A stretch of 64,000 nt of DNA. Source: Nitratireductor thuwali (GTDB lineage Bacteria; Pseudomonadota; Alphaproteobacteria; Rhizobiales; Rhizobiaceae). This document shows, piece by piece, positions 55,578 through 64,000 of this stretch. A program made the translations under genes and the position numbers. Each line of letters begins with the position of its first letter. The stretch's first letter is position 1. The notes below the pieces were generated by a model. It was not told where the DNA came from, searched no databases, and saw only the letters and a list, made by a program, of their open reading frames with translations. The stretch spans positions 3,160,001 through 3,224,000 of the forward strand of contig NZ_CP030941.1 of assembly GCF_036621415.1 (NCBI RefSeq), written 5' to 3'.

Positions 55578-55605
55578 ATTCTATCAGCATGGATGCACAG
55601 CGCAA
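55578..55605 (-). promoter_or_regulatory. oxyR promoter candidate
   Basis: On the minus strand TTGCGC (55605-55600), 16 bases, TAGAAT (55583-55578). The -10 ends 6 bases before the ATG, so transcription would begin about at the start codon. Confidence 0.45.
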
Positions 55606-55702
55606 TTGAAACTTATGGGTCTGCTCCATCGGCGCTTGCCACGGCGCGCCTGCCGGTCTAGCTACCCGACAGGACGGGCATCCGAACACGACAGGTATTC
55701 AC

Positions 55703-56989
55703 ATGCGCCTCGGCGGACGGCTGGCAGCAGCCATCGAAATCATTCAGGACATCGAAACCAGACACAGGCCCGCGGCGGACGCCATGCGGGACTGGGGGCT
55801 GTCGCATCGGTTCGCCGGCGCCGGCGACCGCGCGGCGATCGGCAATTTCGTCTACGACGCGCTGCGGCGGCGGCGGTCGGCTGCCTGGCTGTTCGACGAG
55901 GATACGCCGCGCGCCATCGTCTTGGGCGCCGCAATGCTGGAGAACGCGCTGACGCCGGAAGCGCTCAACGCCGCGCTCGAAGGCGACAATTTCGCGCCGC
56001 CGCTGCTGGATGCCGACGAGTTGGAGGTTTCCGCCACCCGCCTTTCGCAGCCGATGCCGGCCGACATAGCGGCCAACGTGCCCGAATGGTGCCTGCCGAT
56101 GGTGGAGGCCGCCTTCGGCGAGGCCTGGGCCGGCGAGTGCGCCGCGCTCGCCGCGCGGCCGCCGCTGGACATGCGGGTAAACCGCCTGAAGGCGGAGCGC
56201 GCCAAGGTGCTCAACGCGCTGCGCCGTGCCGGGGCAGAGCCTTCGCCCATCGCGCCCGACGGCATGCGCGTGCCGCCGATTGCAGGCAATGGCCGCCACC
56301 CCAATGTGCAGACCGAGCCGGCCTTCCAGAAGGGCTGGTTCGAGGTGCAGGACGAAGGCTCGCAGATCGTCGCCGAACTGGCCGGGGCACGGCCCGGCAT
56401 GCAGGTGCTGGATTTTTGCGCGGGCGCGGGCGGCAAGACGCTGGCAATGGCGGCCGCGATGGAAAATCGCGGCCAGATCCACGCCTTCGATGCCGACCGC
56501 AAGCGGCTCAGCCCCATTTTCGACCGCCTCAAGCGCGCGGCCTGCCGCAATGTCCAGGTGGTTGCCGAAGAAGCAGCGCTAACGCCGCTGGAGGGCCAGA
56601 TGGATCTGGTTCTTGTCGATGCCCCCTGCACCGGCTCGGGCACCTGGCGGCGCAGGCCCGATGCCAAATGGCGGCTCACCCCGCAGCAACTGGAGGCGAG
56701 GCTGGCCGAGCAGGTGGCGATCCTCGACGCGGCCGCCAAATTCGTCAAGCCGGGCGGAAGGCTGACCTATGTGACATGTTCGATCTTCCTTGAGGAGAAC
56801 AGCCAACAGGCCGACGCGTTTGTCCGGCGGATGCCGGGCTTCAGGCCCGTGGACCACGAGGCCGTCTGGCGCGACCGCTTTCCCGAACATGCCGACAAGG
56901 CGCTTATCGCTGCCGAAAAAGGTATTGCGCTGACGCCGGCCACTTCCGGTACGGACGGGTTCTATTTCGCGGCATTCCGCCGGGAGTGA
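55703..56989 (+). CDS. RsmB/NOP family RNA (cytosine-5)-methyltransferase
   Basis: 428 residues. An N-terminal NusB-like helical region (about 1-130) precedes the SAM-dependent catalytic domain: LDFCAGAGGKTLAMAAAM near 237, the DAPCTGSGTWRRRPD loop with the release/catalytic Cys near 312, and YVTCSIFLEEN with the nucleophilic Cys near 358. It would make 5-methylcytosine in 16S rRNA or another RNA. The name rsmB is not given because the paralogues are hard to tell apart. Confidence 0.87.
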   Translation: MRLGGRLAAAIEIIQDIETRHRPAADAMRDWGLSHRFAGAGDRAAIGNFVYDALRRRRSAAWLFDEDTPRAIVLGAAMLENALTPEALNAALEGDNFAPPLLDADELEVSATRLSQPMPADIAANVPEWCLPMVEAAFGEAWAGECAALAARPPLDMRVNRLKAERAKVLNALRRAGAEPSPIAPDGMRVPPIAGNGRHPNVQTEPAFQKGWFEVQDEGSQIVAELAGARPGMQVLDFCAGAGGKTLAMAAAMENRGQIHAFDADRKRLSPIFDRLKRAACRNVQVVAEEAALTPLEGQMDLVLVDAPCTGSGTWRRRPDAKWRLTPQQLEARLAEQVAILDAAAKFVKPGGRLTYVTCSIFLEENSQQADAFVRRMPGFRPVDHEAVWRDRFPEHADKALIAAEKGIALTPATSGTDGFYFAAFRRE

Positions 56990-57113
56990 AATCCGGCGGA
57001 ACGCCCGCGACGGGGGTCCTTTGCCCTTGCGCGAAATTGCCTGATTGCCCGGCAATCTGCGATTTGCCATAAGCAGGCAACACCGCGCCACAACCCGCCA
57101 CCGGTACGATAGC

Positions 57114-57572
57114 ATGGCAGCAAGACCCATTGCCGAACCCGACTTCGAGGCCCGCGTGCGGGCGAGCTTCGCACGCCAGAAGGCGATGTCCGCCCTTGGC
57201 GCGACCCTGACCCAGGTCACGCCCGGCGTCGTCGAGATCGAGATGCCCTATAACGAGACCTTCACCCAGCAGCACGGTTTCCTCCATGCCGGAGCCATCT
57301 CCATGGCGCTGGACTCGGCCTGCGGCTACGCCGCCTATTCCCTCATGCCGGCCGACGCCGGGGTGCTGACGATCGAGTTCAAGGTCAATCTGCTGGCCCC
57401 GGGCAGGGGCGAGCGCTTCCTGTTCCGCGGCACGGTGACCAAGCCCGGCCGCACGATCATCGTCGCCGACGGCCAGGCCTATGCCTATGACGGGGAGGGC
57501 GAAGCCAAGATGATCGCCACAATGACCGGCACCATGATGACCGTGGTCGGCCGCCAGGGCATCGAAGGATGA
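57114..57572 (+). CDS. PaaI family thioesterase (hotdog fold)
   Basis: 152-residue hotdog-fold protein. The catalytic-type loop QQHGFLHAGAISMALDSACGYAAY near residue 58 and FKVNLLAPGRGERFLFRGTV near 90 fit PaaI/YigI thioesterases that hydrolyse acyl-CoA. Start at 57114 (MAARPIAEPDF); a longer reading from 57045 lacks family resemblance. The stop overlaps the nucleosidase start by four bases. Substrate unknown. Confidence 0.85.
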   Translation: MAARPIAEPDFEARVRASFARQKAMSALGATLTQVTPGVVEIEMPYNETFTQQHGFLHAGAISMALDSACGYAAYSLMPADAGVLTIEFKVNLLAPGRGERFLFRGTVTKPGRTIIVADGQAYAYDGEGEAKMIATMTGTMMTVVGRQGIEG

Positions 57573-58207
57573 GCGGGAGCGTGCCGATCACGCCGCTCGG
57601 CGGCCGGGACTTCCTGTTTGTGATGGCCGCCGAGGCCGAATATGGCCCGCATCTGAAGCAGCGCTTCACGCCGCTGATGACCGGCGTCGGGCCGGTCGAG
57701 GCCGCCGTCGCCGTGGCTGCGGCGCTCGCCCGGCTCGAAGGGGAGGGCCGCTTGCCCGGCCTCGTCGTCTCGCTGGGCTCCGCCGGCAGCCGCACGCTCG
57801 AGCAGACCGAGGTCTATCAGGCCGTTTCCGTCTCGTATCGCGACATGGACGCCTCGCCGCTCGGCTTCGAAAAAGGGGCGACGCCGTTTCTCGACCTGCC
57901 GGCGACCGTGCCGCTGCCGCTGCGCGTTCCCGGCGTTCCGGAGGCAAGCCTGTCCACCGGCGCGAACATCGTCAGCGGTGCCGCCTATGACGCCATCGCC
58001 GCCGACATGGTGGACATGGAGACCTTCGCCGTGCTGCGCGCCTGCCAGCGTTTCGGTGTCCCGCTCGTCGCGCTGCGCGGCATCTCCGACGGGGCGGCGG
58101 AACTGCGGCACGTGGACGACTGGACGGAATATCTCGAAGTCGTCGACGAAAAGCTGTCTACCGCGGTCGACAGGCTCGCGAAGGCGGCCGTTGAAGGTGT
58201 GATCTGA
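57569..58207 (+). CDS. 5'-methylthioadenosine/S-adenosylhomocysteine nucleosidase
   Basis: 212-residue purine-nucleoside hydrolase of the PNP_UDP_1 family. It has AAEAEYGPHL near 20, TGVGPVEAA near 38, the VVSLGSAGS loop near 65, DMETFAVLRA near 150 with the Met-Glu nucleoside contact, and RGISDGA with the catalytic Asp near 170. It recycles SAH and MTA left by SAM-using enzymes such as the nearby RNA methyltransferase. Coupled to the thioesterase gene by an ATGA overlap. Confidence 0.85.
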   Translation: MSGSVPITPLGGRDFLFVMAAEAEYGPHLKQRFTPLMTGVGPVEAAVAVAAALARLEGEGRLPGLVVSLGSAGSRTLEQTEVYQAVSVSYRDMDASPLGFEKGATPFLDLPATVPLPLRVPGVPEASLSTGANIVSGAAYDAIAADMVDMETFAVLRACQRFGVPLVALRGISDGAAELRHVDDWTEYLEVVDEKLSTAVDRLAKAAVEGVI

Positions 58208-58219
58208 GGCGCTGGAAGC

Positions 58220-58549
58220 TCAGCCCGGCCGGCGGGGCAGGCTCTCCGCATTGCCGAAGACGATGCGCACAAGCTCAGCGCGCCGTTCGCCCTTTTCGTC
58301 GACATAGCCGATCCTGCCCGTCGCGTAATTGTCGAGGAACCAGCGTGCGCTGGGCCCATTCTCCCAGTCGACGGAATAGCCGCCATCCTCCAAACGCCAT
58401 GCGCCGCTGCGCGCCGTCCCGTCAGGCAGTAGCATGTGCGCAATGGTGCTGGTCTCGTAGTAGATCGCCGCTTCCTTGTCACCGAGCCTCAGAATATGGG
58501 TCGTCCCGGCCATGATCTTCGCCAGAACAGCATTTTCGAGCGCTGCCAT
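58220..58549 (-). CDS. conserved-looking hypothetical protein
   Basis: 109 residues from ATG 58549, which lies 8 bases after GGAGGG; ATGs at 58555 and further upstream are in frame but worse placed. It contains LRLGDKEAAIYYETSTIAHMLLPDG and WENGPSARWFLDNYATGRIGYVD, a compact beta-rich pattern without signal peptide or known domain. It is divergent from a MarR regulator, whose palindrome overlaps this gene's promoter, so it is probably controlled by it. Function unknown. Confidence 0.65.
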   Translation of the reverse strand: MAALENAVLAKIMAGTTHILRLGDKEAAIYYETSTIAHMLLPDGTARSGAWRLEDGGYSVDWENGPSARWFLDNYATGRIGYVDEKGERRAELVRIVFGNAESLPRRPG

Positions 58550-58590
58550 TTTCATATCCCTCCGATTTTCCATGTTAGGGTATTTGGACA

Positions 58591-59091
58591 ATGCCCTTGA
58601 CTATATCGGGAGCCGGTAAATTGGTCAAGAATCTTGACGAAAACGAAAATCCCCCATTGCCGGACCATCTTGGCTGGCGTCTGTGGTCTCTCAGCCGCCT
58701 GTGGCAGCAGGACTTCGTGGCGGAGATGCAGCGGGCAGGCCATTCGTGGTTCACCGATGCGCGCGCCACGGCCATGGGGCATATCCCCAGATCGGGCCTG
58801 CGCCAGACCGACCTCATCGACCGGATGGGAACGTCCAAGCAGGCCGTTCAGCAGCTTGTCGACGGGCTGGAGAACGCCGGCGTGGTGGTGCGCGAGGCGG
58901 ACCCTCGAGACCGGCGGGGGCGCATCATTCGCTATACGGACAAGGGCAAGGCGGCGCTCGCCGATGCCGACCGGATAAAGTCCCTCATCGAGGGCCGCTA
59001 TCGCGCCGCGATGGGATCGGGGCACTATGCGCGTCTCGTGGAACTGCTTGAAGAGCTGCGGGTGCAGATTAGCGGCGAAACTTCCCGCTAG
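58591..59091 (+). CDS. MarR family transcriptional regulator
   Basis: 166 residues from ATG 58591; a TTG at 58621 with GGGAG 8 bases upstream (MVKNLDENE) is a serious alternative, because the neighbour's promoter occupies the first codons. The winged helix is clear: RQTDLIDRMGTSKQAVQQLVDGLENAGVV (about 75-105), followed by the DPRDRRGRIIRYT wing. It would respond to a small ligand. It is divergent from the hypothetical gene and 39 bases before guaA. Confidence 0.83.
   Translation: MPLTISGAGKLVKNLDENENPPLPDHLGWRLWSLSRLWQQDFVAEMQRAGHSWFTDARATAMGHIPRSGLRQTDLIDRMGTSKQAVQQLVDGLENAGVVVREADPRDRRGRIIRYTDKGKAALADADRIKSLIEGRYRAAMGSGHYARLVELLEELRVQISGETSR
58600..58628 (-). promoter_or_regulatory. strong promoter for the hypothetical gene
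   Basis: On the minus strand TTGACC (58628-58623), 17 bases, TATAGT (58605-58600): five of six matches at each hexamer. Transcription would start near 58593, about 44 bases before the ATG. Confidence 0.65.
58624..58638. promoter_or_regulatory. candidate MarR operator GTCAAG-AAT-CTTGAC
   Basis: Perfect 6-3-6 palindrome covering the -35 of the hypothetical gene's promoter and lying within the first codons of the MarR frame. Another CTTGAC occurs at 58596-58601 over the -10. Confidence 0.55.
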
Positions 59092-59130
59092 CCCGTTGCG
59101 CCGACTCGTTTCTTTCTCTAAAGCCTCGCC

Positions 59131-60705
59131 ATGACGACGATTACCCACCCCGACACCGTTTTGATCATCGATTTCGGCAGCCAGGTCACGCAGCTCATTG
59201 CGCGGCGTGTGCGCGAGGCCGGAGTCTATTCCGAGATCGCGCCTTTCCAACTGGCCGAAGAGGCATTCCACCGCCTCAAGCCCAAGGCGGTGATCCTGTC
59301 CGGCAGCCCCGCCTCGACGGTCGATGTCGGCAGCCCGCGCGCACCCCAGGTCATATTCGACAGCGGCCTCCCGGTGCTCGGCATATGCTATGGCGAACAG
59401 ACCATGTGCGCCCAGCTCGGCGGCAAGGTGGAGGGCAGCGACCACCGCGAATTCGGCCGCGCCTTTCTCGAGATCGCCAAGGACTGCGCGCTGTTCGACG
59501 GCGTCTGGGCCACCGGCACCCGCCATCAGGTGTGGATGAGCCATGGCGACCGCGTGACCGCGCTGCCGCCCGGCTTTGAGGTCGTGGGCACCTCCTCCGG
59601 CGCACCCTTCGCGGCAATCGCCGACGAGAAGCGCAGATATTACGGCCTGCAGTTCCACCCCGAGGTGGTGCACACGCCCGACGGCGCAAAGCTGCTTTCC
59701 AATTTCGTGCACAAGATCGCCGGGCTCAAGGGCGACTGGACCATGGCCGCCTATCGCGAGCAGGCGATCGACGCGATCCGCAGCCAGGTGGGCGGCGGCA
59801 AGGTCATCTGCGCGCTCTCCGGCGGCGTCGATTCCTCCGTTGCGGCCCTTTTGACGCACGAAGCTGTCGGCGAGCAGCTGACATGCATTCTCGTCGACCA
59901 CGGCCTCATGCGCAAGAACGAGGCGGCCGAAGTGGTGGAGATGTTCCGCCAGCATTACAACGTGCCGCTGATCGTGGTCGATGCCTCGGACAAGTTCATC
60001 GATGCCCTTGAGGGCGAGCCGGACCCTGAGAAGAAGCGCAAGACCATTGGCCGCCTGTTCATCGAAGTCTTCGAGGAGGAAGCCAGAAAGCTGGCCAGGG
60101 ACGGAGAAACGGCCGATTTCCTGGTGCAGGGCACGCTCTATCCCGACGTGATCGAGAGCGTCTCGTTCACCGGCGGCCCTTCCGTCACCATCAAGTCGCA
60201 CCACAATGTGGGTGGCCTGCCCGAGCGCATGAATATGAGCCTGGTCGAGCCGCTGCGCGAGCTTTTCAAGGACGAGGTGCGCGTGCTTGGCAAGGAGTTG
60301 GGCCTGCCCGACCATTTCATCGGCCGGCACCCTTTTCCGGGCCCCGGTCTCGCCATACGCTGCCCCGGCGGCGTCACCCGCGAGAAGCTCGACATCCTGC
60401 GCGCCGCCGACGCGATCTATCTGGACGAGATCCGCAAGGCCGGCCTTTACGACGCCATCTGGCAGGCCTTCGCCGTGCTCCTTCCGGTGCAGACCGTGGG
60501 CGTGATGGGCGACGGCCGCACCTACGAATTCGTCTGCGCCCTGCGCGCCGTGACCTCCGTCGACGGAATGACCGCGGATTTCTACCACTACGACATGGAA
60601 TTCCTCGGCCGCGCCGCAACCCGCATCATCAACGAAGTCCGCGGCATCAACCGCGTCGTCTACGACGTGACCTCGAAGCCGCCGGGGACGATTGAGTGGG
60701 AATGA
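59131..60705 (+). CDS. guaA: GMP synthase (glutamine-hydrolysing)
   Basis: 524 residues making GMP from XMP, glutamine and ATP. The N-terminal class I amidotransferase has the nucleophile in [15 protein letters not shown] (Cys near 87) and [10 protein letters not shown] (His/Glu near 173). The ATP-pyrophosphatase domain has the P-loop [14 protein letters not shown] near 230, and the dimerisation domain includes [15 protein letters not shown] near 400, ending KPPGTIEWE. Usual family length. With guaB 5 kb upstream, both GMP steps lie in this block. Confidence 0.97.
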   Translation: MTTITHPDTVLIIDFGSQVTQLIARRVREAGVYSEIAPFQLAEEAFHRLKPKAVILSGSPASTVDVGSPRAPQVIFDSGLPVLGICYGEQTMCAQLGGKVEGSDHREFGRAFLEIAKDCALFDGVWATGTRHQVWMSHGDRVTALPPGFEVVGTSSGAPFAAIADEKRRYYGLQFHPEVVHTPDGAKLLSNFVHKIAGLKGDWTMAAYREQAIDAIRSQVGGGKVICALSGGVDSSVAALLTHEAVGEQLTCILVDHGLMRKNEAAEVVEMFRQHYNVPLIVVDASDKFIDALEGEPDPEKKRKTIGRLFIEVFEEEARKLARDGETADFLVQGTLYPDVIESVSFTGGPSVTIKSHHNVGGLPERMNMSLVEPLRELFKDEVRVLGKELGLPDHFIGRHPFPGPGLAIRCPGGVTREKLDILRAADAIYLDEIRKAGLYDAIWQAFAVLLPVQTVGVMGDGRTYEFVCALRAVTSVDGMTADFYHYDMEFLGRAATRIINEVRGINRVVYDVTSKPPGTIEWE

Positions 60706-61067
60706 TTGAGGCCGTGCCGGGCGCATCCGGCGGCACGCCGGAATGCAAGATAACTGTTTGAGATAAAAGAATGGATAGCCGGTGCTCATCGCCGGCTTTC
60801 GCCGCAACAGCGAGTGGTCTGACAGCAGGCGTGACGGTATGGCCCAACGTTACGTCGCGCGTGAATCTCTTGTACCGTCAGAGTGCTGGAGGCCTTGCGC
60901 CCCGCAACATGAGAGGCTGCTGGTGAGGTCCGGCAACGGCTTCCATTGAAAGTACCACAGAAGCCTTTTCCGAACTCCGCCTCGAATGCCGACGTCACGT
61001 CGAAGCGACGCAAGCGGTTCAAAGCGCTGTTCTGCCTTCATCGCTTATTGCGACGACATCTCCCGCG
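60706..61067. other. intergenic stretch with terminator, otherwise nothing recognised
   Basis: 362 bases between guaA and the convergent SIS gene. Apart from a terminator hairpin no repeat, RNA gene or convincing coding region was found. Short minus-strand readings lack ribosome sites and family resemblance; they may be remnants. Confidence 0.4.
60777..60797 (+). terminator. terminator candidate after guaA
   Basis: AGCCGG, nine bases, CCGGCT followed by TTCG; 72 bases past the guaA stop. Modest stem and short T run. Confidence 0.4.
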
Positions 61068-62072
61068 TCAGGCGTTCACGGCGCTGGGAACCTTCGTGTC
61101 TGTTTGCCTGTAGCGGAATTTGGTGTCGGTCAGGCCGGCTGCGTCGGACAGGGTGGCGGCCAGCAGCTGCGGCGCGATGATATCGGCGATGCCTTGAGCA
61201 ATTCGGTTTCTGCATGTCGGAACCCGGATAACGGTCATGACTTCGCTGTCCTCGACCGACGCATCTGACGTCACGAGCAATGTCGGGCAGCCAATGGCGC
61301 TCAGTTGCCTTGCCAACTCAATTTCTCGTCCGTTTCCGAAAATCACCACGCCGGTACTCCCATCCATCGCCTCCATGGGACCGTGCAGATAGTGCCGGGT
61401 ATCGAAGGCCGCCGCGGGGATTCGGGCCGCCTCGCGTATCAGCAAGCTGGCACCGTCGGCTGTGCCGAGCGAAGAGCCGGCCCCCACGCAATCTATCGCG
61501 CGGCGATCCGCGAACAGCCGGCCGAGCCGATCCATCTTGGCCGCGGCTCCGGAGAGAATGGTCTCGGCGATGGACGGAATGGGTAACCAGTCCGCCGCTT
61601 CTTGTTCCTGCAGCGCGTCCCAAACCAAACCCGCCGCCGCCAGAGTCGCCGTATATCCGGTGCTCGACGGCGTGGCGTCCGAACCGTTGTTCATTTGCAC
61701 ATGCAGTTGGGCGACCTGGGCAAGCGGACTCGCTGAATCGTTGGTAATGGCCAGTCGCACCGCCGAACTTGACGAGCGCAGGGCATTCACCGTCTCGACG
61801 CTGCGGCCACGATGAGAGAGCCCGATCACGATATCCGCCAAGGCGCCTATTCTGGTCACGTCGTCCGACCGCACGGCGAACGCACGCCGGCCGCAGCGCT
61901 GCAGTTCCCCGGCCACCACGACAGCCGCAGCGTAGCTAGCGCCAATTCCAGTCACGACCACAACGCCATCGGACAGCGGCGACAGGTCCACACCCCCCAG
62001 TTCGGCCCCTACCGAGGAAATTGTGTCGGCGAGCGATTGCGGCTGACGGGCGACGGTCGAACGGTAGCTCAC
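61068..62072 (-). CDS. SIS-domain sugar isomerase/deaminase (GlmS C-terminal / AgaS-like)
   Basis: 334 residues from GTG 62072, well placed after AGGAAAGGAAA. Two SIS domains are visible: VVVVTGIGASYAAAVVVAGEL near 43 and IDCVGAGSSLGTADGASLLIREAA near 195, with RHYLHGPMEAMDGS near 228 containing the conserved Glu-type active-site region. Such proteins deaminate or isomerise amino-sugar phosphates. No glutaminase domain is present, so it is not a full GlmS. It follows the kinase gene by 16 bases. Confidence 0.82.
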   Translation of the reverse strand: MSYRSTVARQPQSLADTISSVGAELGGVDLSPLSDGVVVVTGIGASYAAAVVVAGELQRCGRRAFAVRSDDVTRIGALADIVIGLSHRGRSVETVNALRSSSSAVRLAITNDSASPLAQVAQLHVQMNNGSDATPSSTGYTATLAAAGLVWDALQEQEAADWLPIPSIAETILSGAAAKMDRLGRLFADRRAIDCVGAGSSLGTADGASLLIREAARIPAAAFDTRHYLHGPMEAMDGSTGVVIFGNGREIELARQLSAIGCPTLLVTSDASVEDSEVMTVIRVPTCRNRIAQGIADIIAPQLLAATLSDAAGLTDTKFRYRQTDTKVPSAVNA

Positions 62073-62088
62073 GAGATTTCCTTTCCTG

Positions 62089-63042
62089 TCATATACGGGT
62101 CGCACTGGCCTCGTTCCTGCTCCTATCGCTGGACGCGGCCAGTGTGGCGGCAAGGCGGCACGCGCCTTCAACGGGATTGCCTCCAAAAAGGTGCGGCGAG
62201 ATGTGGCGGGCGTCGTCGGCAAGCGCCTCGACGAAGGCATGCCACAGCAGGGGTTGGGCCACGATCACACCACCGCCCGCTACGACTTCGCTTGCGCCCG
62301 CTCCTCGTGCGTCAAGCCGTTGTACCAGTGCGGCTAGGGCTTGGCCGCCATCGCGGATCACCCCTTGAGCGACGTGAGAGCCAAGGGTGGCGGCCTCGAA
62401 CACCAGATGGGCGTACCCGCCTACGGCGGTGGCGCTGCCCAGACAGCTGATTGCTGATCCGATCCGCGCAGGCCTTGGAATCTCCAACGCCTCGAACAGC
62501 AGCGCCGCCAGCGGTTCGTCTTTGGAACCGCCTGTATCCATGTATAACGCAACGGCGCGTGCCGCCTCGCGGACAATGCTCGCAGCGCTGCCTTCATCGC
62601 CGATTATCCACCCCCAGCCACCAGCGACCAGCATCCCTCCCGAAGCCGTCCGGCAAACGGCGATGGAGCCGGTTCCCGCTACAAGCCCGATCTGGCCGTG
62701 TAAGCCCATGGCCAACGGCATCAGTTCGGCATCGTTCACCACCGCCGTCCGAACCGGGCTCCGCGCCGCGAAGGCAGCTTGAAAAGCGTCGCATTCCGAT
62801 GCGTCATCACACCCGTGAGCGCCAATACCTATCGCATCGATCTCGGCGCCCTGAACCAGTTCCGATGCCATTGCCAGCAGTCGCGACGCATCCGCGTCCC
62901 AATCGCGTTCGCGCCAAACCGCGGTGGATAGGATCCGGTCCTGCCGAATGCCGCGTCCCTCAGCCCGCAAGTGCGTCTTGGTGCCGCCGATGTCGATCCC
63001 CAGAATCAGCGGCATGGTTTCTTGATCTGCAGCTAAACTCAT
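62089..63042 (-). CDS. BadF/BadG/BcrA/BcrD-type ATPase, probable amino-sugar kinase
   Basis: 317 residues of the ASKHA fold. The phosphate-1 loop GIDIGGTKTHLRAEG is near residue 14, VAGTGSIAVCRT near 114 is the phosphate-2 region, and AGGWGWIIGDEGSAASI near 130 matches N-acetylglucosamine kinases. The start at 63042 overlaps the ABC ATPase stop by four bases. With the SIS enzyme it would phosphorylate and then convert an imported amino sugar such as GlcNAc or an anhydro-muropeptide sugar; exact substrate is inferred. Confidence 0.83.
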   Translation of the reverse strand: MSLAADQETMPLILGIDIGGTKTHLRAEGRGIRQDRILSTAVWRERDWDADASRLLAMASELVQGAEIDAIGIGAHGCDDASECDAFQAAFAARSPVRTAVVNDAELMPLAMGLHGQIGLVAGTGSIAVCRTASGGMLVAGGWGWIIGDEGSAASIVREAARAVALYMDTGGSKDEPLAALLFEALEIPRPARIGSAISCLGSATAVGGYAHLVFEAATLGSHVAQGVIRDGGQALAALVQRLDARGAGASEVVAGGGVIVAQPLLWHAFVEALADDARHISPHLFGGNPVEGACRLAATLAASSDRSRNEASATRI

Positions 63043-64000
63043 GCGTCGGGTATTCCCCGTTCGCGGATACGCTGGCCTTGACCGTCGAACAGCAGGAACC
63101 GAGAAGCTTCCATCTGCGCGCGGCATGTCGATCCGCCACGGTAGCGGGATGCCGTGCTTCGGATTACGAGGCGCTCATGGTCCGGAAGCTCGACATGAAT
63201 ATACGTTACATCGCCCAGTTCCTCGACGAGAGCGACACGACCAGCGACCTCACAAACGTTCACGGACGTGCATGGAGCTGATTCTGCGAGGCTGACATGC
63301 TCGGGTCGCAATCCGATTTCCACCGCGCGGCACTCGGGATCGAACCCGCGAAAGGGCAGCGTGACCGTTCCCTCACCGCCGATACCAGCCAGCGTCACCG
63401 AGTTTTCATCCGACCTTGCCACCGTGGCTGACAGGAAATTCATCTTCGGCGACCCGATGAAACCGGCGACGAACCGGTTGTCGGGATCGTCATAAAGGTC
63501 AAGCGGCTTTCCCGCCTGCTGTATTCGGCCGCCGTTCATCACCACCATCTTGTCCGCCAGCGTCATCGCCTCCACCTGATCGTGGGTCACGTAGATCATC
63601 GTCGCGTTCAGCCGGCGATGCAGGTCGACCAGCTCGGCTCGCATTTGCACTCGCAACTCGGCATCGAGATTGGAAAGCGGCTCATCGAACAGGAAAACCT
63701 GCGGCTCCCGCACAATGGCCCGCCCGATGGCTACGCGCTGCTTCTGCCCACCGGAAAGATGCCCCGGCCTGCGGCCGAGCAGCCTGTCGAGCTGCAATAT
63801 TCCGGCTGCCTGTTCCACCTTCTTGCGTATGATGGGTTTTGCCAGGCGTGCCATGCGCAGGCTGAACGAGACGTTATCGAAGACATTCATGTGCGGGTAG
63901 AGCGCATAGGACTGAAACACCATCGCCGCGCCGCGCCGCGCCGGTTCGATATTATTGACGACGGTTCCGTCGATGCTGATGGTTCCCGAACTGATTTCCT
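63039..64000 (-). CDS. sugar ABC transporter ATP-binding protein (MalK/UgpC family), partial
   Basis: The reading frame is open to the window edge, so the N-terminus with Walker A lies outside. Visible parts are MVFQSYALYPHMNVFDN (Q-loop), the signature LSGGQKQRVAIGRAI, Walker B VFLFDEPLSNLD and the H-loop YVTHDQVEAMTLAD. The C-terminal regulatory TOBE-like domain (about the last 120 residues, ending GQRIRERGIPDA) is typical of MalK/UgpC. It would power a CUT1 importer and is the first visible gene of the amino-sugar operon. Confidence 0.9.
   Translation of the reverse strand, partial: EISSGTISIDGTVVNNIEPARRGAAMVFQSYALYPHMNVFDNVSFSLRMARLAKPIIRKKVEQAAGILQLDRLLGRRPGHLSGGQKQRVAIGRAIVREPQVFLFDEPLSNLDAELRVQMRAELVDLHRRLNATMIYVTHDQVEAMTLADKMVVMNGGRIQQAGKPLDLYDDPDNRFVAGFIGSPKMNFLSATVARSDENSVTLAGIGGEGTVTLPFRGFDPECRAVEIGLRPEHVSLAESAPCTSVNVCEVAGRVALVEELGDVTYIHVELPDHERLVIRSTASRYRGGSTCRAQMEASRFLLFDGQGQRIRERGIPDA

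Noticed and set aside
58552..60807. 751-codon minus-strand open frame opposite guaA and marR
   Set aside because: Antisense shadow of guaA, which has all catalytic motifs; no ribosome site or family resemblance.
60786..61041. Two short minus-strand frames between guaA and the SIS gene
   Set aside because: No ribosome sites, Cys/Arg-rich composition and no recognised family; possibly remnants but not supportable.

Overview
The window looks like chromosome of an alphaproteobacterium of the order Rhizobiales (Hyphomicrobiales), probably Phyllobacteriaceae or a close relative. The reasons are the high GC content with G/C-ending codons, the iol gene order and IolR-type operators like those of Sinorhizobium, the many sugar and peptide ABC importers, rhizobial-style palindromic intergenic repeats, and a housekeeping block (Ppx/GppA-RlmE, GT90, guaB, RsmB, guaA). 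This placement is inference; no rRNA lies in the window.

Layout. 1-11.3 kb: myo-inositol use. It holds the end of a sugar ABC transporter (ATPase), an SDR, IolG, a broken toxin-antitoxin pair, a divergent Gfo/Idh dehydrogenase and IolR-type RpiR repressor, then iolC(-DUF2090), iolD, iolE, a tiny membrane protein and iolB. Two GGAA-N6-TTCC operators overlap the iolR and iolC promoters. 11.4-12.1 kb: LysE exporter. 12.1-19.7 kb: a second sugar ABC system (binding protein, ATPase, two permeases, SMP-30 lactonase) facing a cytosolic GAF histidine kinase and LuxR-type response regulator. 19.7-27.3 kb: a peptide-type (Dpp/Opp) importer with M24 peptidase, XRE-cupin regulator and GAF protein. 27.4-34.2 kb: a DeoR-controlled Rbs-type importer with AraD-like epimerase and AraB-like kinase. 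34.3-37.7 kb: a serine beta-lactamase-like hydrolase and a membrane GGDEF-EAL protein.

38-47.5 kb is the most accessory-looking part: a trypsin-like protease fused to a DNA/RNA non-specific (NUC1) nuclease, a small conserved-looking protein diverging from it, a copper-resistance operon (CopL-like protein, multicopper oxidase, DUF411, one or two miniature membrane proteins), a frameshifted DegT aminotransferase beside a nucleotide-sugar dehydratase, an IS3-family element with 26-bp perfect ends, and tRNA-Gln(CTG).

47.7-60.7 kb is housekeeping: Ppx/GppA, RlmE, GT90 glycosyltransferase, DHA2 efflux pump, guaB, MAPEG protein, OxyR, RsmB-type methyltransferase, thioesterase, MTA/SAH nucleosidase, a MarR/hypothetical divergent pair and guaA. 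61-64 kb starts an amino-sugar-type operon on the minus strand (SIS isomerase/deaminase, BadF-type kinase, MalK-type ATPase running off the window end).

The strongest candidate for something unusual is the protease-nuclease fusion at 38063-39991 with intact catalytic motifs in both halves. The best-supported regulatory discoveries are the IolR operators, a MarR palindrome sitting on the -35 of its neighbour's promoter, a GTTGCAT array at the DeoR promoter, and an inverted A/T-tract repeat at the XRE/dpp promoter.
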